From a virus, in the IMG/VR virus record IMGVR_UViG_3300039098_000100, positions 1 to 39,786 of that record: DNA of 39,786 nt. One strand, written 5' to 3'. The notes beneath the pieces are model-generated. The model had not been told where the DNA came from. It made no database searches and was given only the letters and a program-made list of their open reading frames with translations. Position 1 is the stretch's first letter; every line of letters begins with the position of its first letter. Positions 31,401-37,643 of this stretch are shown here, in pieces. A program made the position numbers and the translations under genes.

Positions 31401-32005
31401 TAATGGCTGAATATGTAGAGAAAGCGTTTGCTACCTCTGATGATGTGGCTAATGAAAATAAATATAGTAATAATGTTTCGAGTGGGTTTACGGCGTTAAT
31501 CGTACCATTAGGAACTTATGCAGATTTATCGGCGGCACAAACAGCCTTAGCGGGTACAATTATTCAATATCAATTAGCAACACCTATCATTCACAATGTC
31601 AACACCCACGTTTTAGATGTTAAAACAGACGGTGACATCATAAGAGAAAACAAATTCCCTGTAATTGAAATATATGGCACAGGAATAGATGTTGCTAGTA
31701 AGGGATATTCGGACGTAACAGTAACAAAAGCATTATTATTCGACCACGACACAGGACAACAAACTGTATTAGATGTTGCAGATTTCACGGTAACAGGTAC
31801 TGTTATTACTAATTCTAACTTAGCAAGTACAGATTTGATATGGTTAGAGATTGAATATAGTGATGGTAGAACAATTGGGAAAAATGAAACTGTTTATCCT
31901 GCGAATTTCAGGGCAACAAGCGAAACGTTGAACACAACAGTTACAGAACAATCGAAAATGATTGCGATGTTAGAAGCTAGAATGAGCGCATTAGAGGGAG
32001 CATAA
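28499..32005 (+). CDS. Tail fibre / receptor-binding protein with BppU N-terminal domain
   Basis: A 1168-residue fibre. Residues 1-125 match BppU_N (baseplate upper protein; anchors fibres to the virion), including VEIDMMDQKTKHIGRLVRND. Then come a coiled coil with repeated RISNEN units (about 145-210), a small W/Y-rich carbohydrate-binding-like unit (YNSSYVCIVD, to about 260) and a Gly-rich turn. Middle and distal parts (about 600-980) have segments typical of Bacillota phage adhesins, including GKNKFDK...DILQLEEGAVVTDYEAY. The C-terminus (from about 1140) is a coiled coil (SKMIAMLEARMSALEGA). Base composition becomes less AT-rich in parts after about 30.2 kb, suggesting mosaic exchange. Probably the host range determinant. 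Confidence 0.8.
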   Translation: MIQKKFAVEIDMMDQKTKHIGRLVRNDFGGNILNIRLTKYGKKIDLTDAETVTVYVRYNGQYLSTILATVIEPLLGHVQVLLTDACVGYTGLYEIEVEITSSTSTTTSAVVTYDTRSDLAEGSDPSVDPEYPILIQLIQEVNDLNDTVTAAEEIREDNEDIRIIDENGRISNENTRISNENGRNSAETIRVSSENTRISNEDARLGNEVIREQFEFLGEYNTLTNYVVNNVVRFYNSSYVCIVDSVGQQPNNINYWTLVALKGDDGGGVIGKFLSSGVTISPSKTDNGNGSITVGIGTYRFYPSDDFTGALVEFEIAGNTFTLTNNTINYIVANYNSGTPILEVVTDVSLINTSNVIPILTISRMDNDLVILDWNTAGNGLSNKNTDKSVKLHRFEIENGLSLSTNALKLLVTAGKVWYGSKNILLSEVDTTLANDDIWLFENTNGTWTRTVVSDLDNLQYNNPITGFQPLSNQKYGVSWVFRTVDENKTRLGIVLGIGNYSISEAQSSVMPELPNQMMAMGVFIGRIIIKKSDTTAHSVEQVQNVHLAYSQVSDHNNLVGLQGGTAGEYYHLTSDELADLNAPDYTPTLTNYASIYAVGQGDEGNYVAEDGKVKEMREYGMTLVNELDNTTYDKGTVTDNILEYTPTAQYDGVKFLTPNVASTNDVIFLYGSMYGESITDKFIIGDDVNFTTTIATHGGGSAFEALYRTLTLGTTDSNNLYVKFASFASSGFTPLKIDLNKSIQFINKTALGLEALSEANMLYLIENGYIDGMQSVGDKKITSRGKNKFDKRMITKGKYLSGTGTLLVDSTVFTSDYIHVKKDVEYYKNSSATNSRTRYELYDSNKNFTGESDTTKTFTPTIDGYVRIGDYNTQLDILQLEEGAVVTDYEAYKEDYSYLPNLRRVPTIADENDLVNRKFTQDVEEYALVSGDITQLENLTTVQRVRIDKQSNYILDGTTSTITGSMLMAEYVEKAFATSDDVANENKYSNNVSSGFTALIVPLGTYADLSAAQTALAGTIIQYQLATPIIHNVNTHVLDVKTDGDIIRENKFPVIEIYGTGIDVASKGYSDVTVTKALLFDHDTGQQTVLDVADFTVTGTVITNSNLASTDLIWLEIEYSDGRTIGKNETVYPANFRATSETLNTTVTEQSKMIAMLEARMSALEGA
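28955..29130 (+). repeat. Coding repeats of the fibre coiled coil
   Basis: Imperfect repeats of the RISNEN/NGR type (GAATATCTAACGAAAA-like units), in frame with the fibre gene. They extend the coiled-coil stalk and are candidates for length variation. Confidence 0.7.
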
Positions 32006-32007
32006 AA

Positions 32008-32295
32008 ATGGAGTGGATATTACAGTATTGGTTACAGTTAGTGTTTGCTTGTATGGCGAGCACAGTAGTATTAGAATATGGAAAACTAAAGGCTATAAAG
32101 CTTGGTATGAGGGCGTTATTAAGGGATAGGATATATCAAGCTCATGACCATTACAGCCAAAAAGGTCACTTACCGATTTACGCTAGAGAGAATATAGAGC
32201 TTATGTATGTTCCTTACAAAGCTCTTGGGGGCAACGGTACAGCGAAAAAGTTGGTTGAGGAAATGCTGGAGTTGCCGACAGATATTAAGGAGTGA
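32008..32295 (+). CDS. Holin-like one-membrane-span protein
   Basis: A 95-residue protein: an N-terminal membrane segment (WILQYWLQLVFACMASTVVLEY), then a basic helical region GMRALLRDRIYQAHDHYSQKG, and YKALGGNGTAKKLVEEM. This conserved layout belongs to a frequent Bacillota phage family usually labelled holin-like and found at the end of tail modules. Start 3 bases after the fibre gene, whose end supplies GAGGGAG. The window also has a different holin at 5103, so this protein may have another role. Confidence 0.65.
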   Translation: MEWILQYWLQLVFACMASTVVLEYGKLKAIKLGMRALLRDRIYQAHDHYSQKGHLPIYARENIELMYVPYKALGGNGTAKKLVEEMLELPTDIKE

Positions 32296-32299
32296 TAAC

Positions 32300-33052
32300 A
32301 TGGCGATGGACTACTTCGAACAAGCGGACAAACAAATAACTAAAGCTATTCAAAAAGCTACAGAAGCAGTACCGGATGGGTATTTCGGGCAACAAGCACT
32401 ACTCAATTTATTCCTAAAGCTGGTAGATTACAAAAGCATGCTTCCCTTTTCTTATCAGATGTATGGGGGGTATGCTCTGTTCGGTAACCCGAAAGAGATA
32501 GATTTAGAGGAATGTAAAAACAAAGCTGTTAGAAGCTATAAAATGGCAGGTTCGGGAGCGTTTCAGTGGAAGAATAGCGTTGTAAGTTTGCTAGTAAATA
32601 ATGGGGCGGTAATCAACAACACTACTTCTAAGACATGGGCAAACAAGCGGGTATCAACCCTGTTTTATACCTTTGATGGTAAGTTCGGTTTAAGAAAAGT
32701 GCTATATGCTTCTGAATTACCTAAAAATACAAAATGGGCGATAAGTGGTGTAGGGCTTGTAAGCAATGTGCCTAACTTCTATCATCCAGATTGGGAGGGT
32801 TTTGTAGGAAAATTCGCAGATGTATTAGAAACCAGAAATCATGCGGTATTTGGTTTTAAAGAAGATGGCACAGTTGTGTATTTTCTACAGCCCAGCTGTT
32901 CTATGAAAAAGTTAATGTGGCTGGCTAAAGAGGTTTATGGCTTAAAATTCGCAATAAGTTTGGATGGTGGCCATATCCCAGCAATCCAGTCAGATAAGTT
33001 TAGTTTCAACAAAAGCCAAATACAAAATAACGTAGTGATATTTAGGAGATGA
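32300..33052 (+). CDS. NAGPA-like (phosphodiester glycosidase) domain protein
   Basis: A 250-residue protein. The C-terminal half follows the NAGPA/phosphodiester-glycosidase fold: TRNHAVFGFKEDGTVVYFLQ, a helix (KKLMWLAKEVYG) and the signature LDGGHIPAI (in most relatives LDGGGS). The family cuts sugar-phosphodiester bonds. On a phage it could act on wall teichoic acid or surface polymers (inference). The ATG at 32300 follows AAGGAGTG; no signal peptide is seen. It lies after the holin-like gene. Confidence 0.65.
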   Translation: MAMDYFEQADKQITKAIQKATEAVPDGYFGQQALLNLFLKLVDYKSMLPFSYQMYGGYALFGNPKEIDLEECKNKAVRSYKMAGSGAFQWKNSVVSLLVNNGAVINNTTSKTWANKRVSTLFYTFDGKFGLRKVLYASELPKNTKWAISGVGLVSNVPNFYHPDWEGFVGKFADVLETRNHAVFGFKEDGTVVYFLQPSCSMKKLMWLAKEVYGLKFAISLDGGHIPAIQSDKFSFNKSQIQNNVVIFRR

Positions 33053-33056
33053 AAAA

Positions 33057-33248
33057 ATGGAAAATATATTTAAATATAAATCAATAAATGCAAAACAAAA
33101 ACAAGAAATAGAAAGTTGTAAGGAAAGTGCTTCTGCTCTATTCAGCACAATTGAAGATAATTGTCCTAGTTGTAAAGAAAGTGAGTTAGCGATTATCAAA
33201 TTAGAAGAATGTGTGATGTGGTTATCGAAAGCTATAAGTCATAATTAA
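33057..33248 (+). CDS. Acb2/Tad1-like helical hairpin protein, putative cyclic-nucleotide sponge
   Basis: A 63-residue, almost purely helical protein. It matches the Acb2/Tad1 hairpin family: FKYKSINAKQKQEIESCKES, CPSCKESELAIIKLEECVMW, then AIS. In known members the LAxxKLEEAxMWA pattern lines the pocket that binds cyclic di- and trinucleotides, so the protein sequesters signals of CBASS and related defences. The residues here are conserved except for the usual Ala after Trp, which is Leu. RBS AGGAG. It lies in the late operon, in contrast to the Tad2-like protein among the early genes. Confidence 0.75.
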   Translation: MENIFKYKSINAKQKQEIESCKESASALFSTIEDNCPSCKESELAIIKLEECVMWLSKAISHN

Positions 33249-33265
33249 TACAAAAAGGGGGAAAT

Positions 33266-33862
33266 ATGACACTACAAGACGTTTTAAATAGAGTTCATGA
33301 ATTAATGGATAATACGCTTAGTGATGAAATGTTGACTTCGTTTGTTAACCAGGCGGAATCTAGCAATCTAAAACTTGTTGATATTCCTAAAAATTTCTAC
33401 GAATTTAAAAGATTGGCTGATACTAGCGAATATATATTACCGATAGCTGTTAAGTTTAAAAATATATCAGAAGTAATATTAAAAGAAAACTATTTTATTT
33501 CAAAAGTTGGGTTTGATCACGATGAAGATTTACCAGGTTATAGAGAAAGTGTTGACGGAAACTTTCAATTATTCCCTGTAGCAACTGTTGATGATACTGA
33601 AAATACAGTAAAAATAGTGTATAAAATAGCTAATGAAAATTTAAACTATGAAACCGACAAAGATTTAGAATTAATAGCAGAAGCACCGTTCGACGAAATG
33701 TATGAGTTATATACAATGGCAAAGATTGCTTTTTTTAATCAAGATTACGGCGTTTATAATAATTTAATTGATCAATACAATCAACTATATAACGATTACA
33801 AAATTTTTATAATTAGAAAAGAACCTTCCAATAACAATTATGAAATAAAGAATTTATGGTAG
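33266..33862 (+). CDS. Head-tail adaptor, P22 gp4-like
   Basis: A 198-residue protein. The N-terminal helices (LQDVLNRVHELMDNTLSDEM), a middle beta-rich sheet (SEVILKENYFISKVGFD...NFQLFPVATVDDT), and the C-terminal helices (APFDEMYELYTMAKIAFFNQDYG) agree with phage adaptors of the P22 gp4 type, which ring the bottom of the portal. RBS AAAGGGGG. It is followed by the gp10-like hub, the usual order. Confidence 0.7.
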   Translation: MTLQDVLNRVHELMDNTLSDEMLTSFVNQAESSNLKLVDIPKNFYEFKRLADTSEYILPIAVKFKNISEVILKENYFISKVGFDHDEDLPGYRESVDGNFQLFPVATVDDTENTVKIVYKIANENLNYETDKDLELIAEAPFDEMYELYTMAKIAFFNQDYGVYNNLIDQYNQLYNDYKIFIIRKEPSNNNYEIKNLW

Positions 33863-33872
33863 GGGGTTAAAG

Positions 33873-35156
33873 ATGAATAGACCAAAAGCAAGATATTCAA
33901 AATTCAAAAGTAAAGTAGATACATTTTCATTCGAAGGATTTAACAACACTGAAAATCATAAAGAAAATCAATTACTGGATATGAAAAATATATCTAGTAA
34001 TAAGTTTCCTTTTGTGACAAACAGGCCCTCTAGAGAAATTGTTGAAACATTGACAAGCGGTAAATATCTATTTGCTTCAGATAAATTGTGCTGGGTGGAT
34101 GGAGTTAATTTTTATTACGACGGAGTAAGCAAAGGCGTTTTGACGGCCGATCCTACTTCAATAGTAGAAATGAATGACTTTATAATATTTTTTCCTAGTG
34201 AACAATATTACGATAAAGTTGGAGATGCTTTTGGCAGTTTTACAAGTGGTTATATTATTAATTATGCTGCTGTTAATGATAATAGAATGTTTGCTGTTTC
34301 CGGAAATCAGTTGCTAGCATCTAAACAAGGCGATTTTAAAGTATGGGATAGTTTTCAAGGAATAAGCACCGATAGTTTCGTGGCCGATGTATCTACTCAA
34401 GGTGATTTTATAGGTTTGATAGTTTATCAAGACCACGTGACGGCATTTAAAGAACAATACCTTCATGAGTTATATGGGAATATACCATCTAACTATAGTA
34501 TTCCGGAAGTAATAAAAAAAGGTTGTGTTGATCAAGCAAGTCTAGTTGAATTAGACGGAACATTATTTTTCATGTCGCAAGATGGGGTTTATAAATACAG
34601 CGGTGGGTTACCCAGAAAAATCAGTATGAATATTAACGAAAATTTTGTATCTGGTCCGGCTATAGGTTTTGACAATAAATATTACGTTAATTTATACAAC
34701 GGTTCTGAATATCAACTGTTCATATACAACTCTATATATAACGATTGGTATAAAGAAGACAATATAGAAGTTTCGCATTTTGCTATATTCGAAAACTCAC
34801 TATACATTTTAACAACTGATAATAAGATCATAAAATTTAACAGCGGAACCGAAAAAGTTGAATGGGAAATCTTTTCACATGAATTTGACCAATTGTTGTT
34901 TGAAAATAAGAATTATAGAAAATTATTAATCAATTTAGAGCTTGATTATGGTTCTTCTGCCGCGTTTTATGTATCTAAGGACAATAAGCCTTATGACATG
35001 ATAAAAAACATCACAGAAGTTACACATCGTCATTTTAGGATACCGTTAGATTTAAGAAATTGTAATACCTTTAAAATAAAAATAACCGGCAGAGGGGAAT
35101 TTATTTTAAAAAATATCCAAAGAACTTTTGATGTTGGGGGTGCGATTAATGGCTAA
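33873..35156 (+). CDS. Tail hub / stabilisation protein, P22 gp10-like
   Basis: A 427-residue, beta-rich protein with repeated propeller-like blades (FASDKLCWVDGVNFYYDG, FMSQDGVYKYSGG, LFIYNSIYNDWYKED, LYILTTDNKIIKFNSG) and a closing beta-domain (RNCNTFKIKITGRGEF) that ends VGGAING. This fits the P22 gp10 hub or nozzle that plugs the tail machine. RBS AGGGG. It overlaps the next gene by 8 bases. Confidence 0.7.
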   Translation: MNRPKARYSKFKSKVDTFSFEGFNNTENHKENQLLDMKNISSNKFPFVTNRPSREIVETLTSGKYLFASDKLCWVDGVNFYYDGVSKGVLTADPTSIVEMNDFIIFFPSEQYYDKVGDAFGSFTSGYIINYAAVNDNRMFAVSGNQLLASKQGDFKVWDSFQGISTDSFVADVSTQGDFIGLIVYQDHVTAFKEQYLHELYGNIPSNYSIPEVIKKGCVDQASLVELDGTLFFMSQDGVYKYSGGLPRKISMNINENFVSGPAIGFDNKYYVNLYNGSEYQLFIYNSIYNDWYKEDNIEVSHFAIFENSLYILTTDNKIIKFNSGTEKVEWEIFSHEFDQLLFENKNYRKLLINLELDYGSSAAFYVSKDNKPYDMIKNITEVTHRHFRIPLDLRNCNTFKIKITGRGEFILKNIQRTFDVGGAING

Positions 35157-36063
35157 TGTTAATATACCGGCTCCAACTGGACAAGAAAAAGTTGAGGACC
35201 TTATCGATTTAATGATAAGATATAAAAAAGAGTTAGATTTTTTATTGCTTAACTTAAACGGTCAAAATGTTCCTATTATTGATTCGTTAGTAGAAGATAT
35301 AGATGGTAATTCAACACAAATAACACAAAATTCAGAACAAATATCATTAAACGCCAATGACATTTCGGGTAATGCTTCAGATATTGTATTAAACGCTAAT
35401 CAAATATCGCTTAACGTTAGTGATATTGATGGCAATAGTTCAGCCATCACTTTGAATTCAAACAATATTAATTTAAGAGTTGAAAAAGATGATGTTATTA
35501 ATCAAATTAATATTAGTACAGAAGGAATAGTTATATCAGCTAATCAGATAGATTTAGATGGAATAGTAAGAGTTGCTGATGTTATTCAAATAGGAAAAGA
35601 TTCTGAAACTGGAGTTATTAATTTTCCTAAAAGTAATGATCCTTATAATTCATTTATATCGTCAGATAATATTACTTACGGATTATATATTCATTCAAAA
35701 GGTGATATGATGGCAAGTTCATATGATGATTTGTTTTTAAGTGGGCAAGATAAAATAGAATTAGAATCTCAAAGTTCTCCAACTAACGGAGTGTCAATTA
35801 TTTTGAATAGCGGGGTGGGAATAGATATTTATTCACCTTATGGAGTTGATTTTAATAGTTGTAATATTACAAATGTTGCTGATATAACAGCAGATGATTG
35901 CACATTCGACACATTACAAGTGGAAAACGGAGCTAATACAACAAACACTTATGTTACAACTCCATATTACGCGGCGAATTTCTGTTATGTCGATGGCGGA
36001 TCAGGTGCTTTAGTTATTAGAAATAGTAGTGGAAGTGAATTAGGAACGATAACTTATGATTAA
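35149..36063 (+). CDS. Tail needle/fibre protein with coiled-coil stalk
   Basis: A 304-residue fibrous protein. After a short N-terminal anchor (about 1-45), residues 45-115 are 10-14-residue repeats (SEQISLNANDISGN and relatives), which make an elongated trimeric stalk; then QINISTEGIVISANQIDLDG and a beta-rich C-terminus. Such repeats occur in Gp58-like and needle/fibre proteins. GGGGGTG points to ATG 35149. Position after the hub suggests the tail tip or needle (inference). Confidence 0.6.
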   Translation: MANVNIPAPTGQEKVEDLIDLMIRYKKELDFLLLNLNGQNVPIIDSLVEDIDGNSTQITQNSEQISLNANDISGNASDIVLNANQISLNVSDIDGNSSAITLNSNNINLRVEKDDVINQINISTEGIVISANQIDLDGIVRVADVIQIGKDSETGVINFPKSNDPYNSFISSDNITYGLYIHSKGDMMASSYDDLFLSGQDKIELESQSSPTNGVSIILNSGVGIDIYSPYGVDFNSCNITNVADITADDCTFDTLQVENGANTTNTYVTTPYYAANFCYVDGGSGALVIRNSSGSELGTITYD

Positions 36064-36077
36064 GAGAGGGTGATGAA

Positions 36078-36251
36078 ATGGTAATAGAAATGAATGAAGA
36101 AATGATTAAAAACTCAAAAATATTTTTAGACAGGGTAACGATAAAAGGAATTGTTGAAGCGACCGCATATTTACAAATTGTACAGGCGATTGACAATGCT
36201 AAGAAAATTGAAAAAACCATAGTTGAAAAGAAATCAAAAAATGATAAGTGA
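36078..36251 (+). CDS. Small hypothetical virion-operon protein
   Basis: A 57-residue helical protein with RBS AGAGGGTG and a charged C-terminal tail. It lies between needle and internal protein genes. Function unknown; it might be a tail or ejection chaperone. Confidence 0.55.
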   Translation: MVIEMNEEMIKNSKIFLDRVTIKGIVEATAYLQIVQAIDNAKKIEKTIVEKKSKNDK

Positions 36252-36276
36252 TTAAAACGCTGAAAGGGGTGGACGA

Positions 36277-37626
36277 ATGGCTATAAATAGATTTGATGAA
36301 GATGACGAAAGAAAAGAACTTGTAAAAATTAGAGATACTATAAATAAGTACGGCGGTGAAAAGTACGGTATTGATGATGCAATGATAGGTTGGGAAAAAA
36401 ACTTATCTGACCCAGCAAGTGGGACTGTTCAAATAGGTGGGGAAAGTTTAATGGATGTATCAAAAGAAAATATTTTTGATGAAAGAAGTTATGCACCGGA
36501 AACTGATATAAGAACTGCTATCGATACGTACGCAACTAAAAATAAACTCGCTCAACTTTCACCTATAGCACAATCAGTAGGAATTGAAATAGAGCCTGCA
36601 TTAAATACTGGCTATGAGGATCCATATTCAGCACAAGTAGATAAATTAATGAAACAAATTCAAAATAGGGAAGAGTTTACTTTCAATTTACAATCTGACC
36701 CTAGTTTTAAAGCGTTACAACAACAATATGAAGTTCAAGGCAGTAGAGCGATGGAAGACGTAATGGGTGCTGCATCACAAATGACGGGCGGACGTCCGAG
36801 TTCGTGGAGTGAAACAGTTGCCGGTCAAACTAAATCAAGGTTCGACGAAGCTTTATTAGGTCAAGTTCCACAGCTTGAACAAGCGGCGTATAACAAATAT
36901 TTGCAAGAAGGACAATCAGAACAACAAGCGTTACAAAATTTAATGAGTGAAAGAAGTTATGAACGTAGCACTTATGAAGCTGATAGAAATTATGATCGTA
37001 TTAAATTAGAGTCTAATAGATTGTACAATAGAGGTATATTGGAATCTGATAGAATGTATAATCAGAATATTAAAGATAGCAAAGAAGCATCTGCACGTTG
37101 GGAAAAAGAATTCGATTATGGCGTTACTCGTGACCAGGTTAATGATAAAAATTGGTTAGACCAATTCGATTACGGAAAACAACAAGATGCTATTCAAAAC
37201 GCCTATAGAAATAAACAGTTGTCAATACAAGAAGCTGAAAGAGCACTTAATCTAGTGCGCGAAGCTGATAATAATGATAGAAATGAAATATCGAATTATA
37301 TGAGTTATGCTATCAATCAATTAGAAGCCGGGAAAAGCGAAGAAGAAATTAAAACTTATTTAAAAGGGCTTAATACTGATAAGCAAATTTCAGATGCAGT
37401 ATTTAAAGAAGTCAATAACAGATTCCCTTCACTTAAAAAATACGAAGAAGAAAGCGGAACTAACGCTCTTTCTATACTTTATGGAGAAATGATGTCTTCG
37501 CCAGATCCAAAACAATGGTTGATAGAAAGTTCTACTTTTATTGAACCGGAAGAATTAAAAACATTAGAAAAAATGCTTCCTGGTAGTGAAGGGCCGAGCA
37601 TTGTAATAAATACAAAAGATTATTAA
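36277..37626 (+). CDS. Internal virion (ejection) protein
   Basis: A 449-residue, mostly helical protein. DPSFKALQQQYEVQGSRAMED, then MTGGRPSSWSETVAGQ (about 140-190), matches internal virion proteins of podoviruses, in which a small-residue-rich helix pair is followed by a long charged coiled coil. The coiled coil (about 210-300) carries Tyr/Arg/Asp-rich repeats of the SNRLYNRGILESDRMYN type. RBS AAAGGGGTG. It probably travels with the DNA into the host, together with the giant protein downstream. Confidence 0.6.
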   Translation: MAINRFDEDDERKELVKIRDTINKYGGEKYGIDDAMIGWEKNLSDPASGTVQIGGESLMDVSKENIFDERSYAPETDIRTAIDTYATKNKLAQLSPIAQSVGIEIEPALNTGYEDPYSAQVDKLMKQIQNREEFTFNLQSDPSFKALQQQYEVQGSRAMEDVMGAASQMTGGRPSSWSETVAGQTKSRFDEALLGQVPQLEQAAYNKYLQEGQSEQQALQNLMSERSYERSTYEADRNYDRIKLESNRLYNRGILESDRMYNQNIKDSKEASARWEKEFDYGVTRDQVNDKNWLDQFDYGKQQDAIQNAYRNKQLSIQEAERALNLVREADNNDRNEISNYMSYAINQLEAGKSEEEIKTYLKGLNTDKQISDAVFKEVNNRFPSLKKYEEESGTNALSILYGEMMSSPDPKQWLIESSTFIEPEELKTLEKMLPGSEGPSIVINTKDY

Positions 37627-37643
37627 TCAAAAAGGGGGACGAA

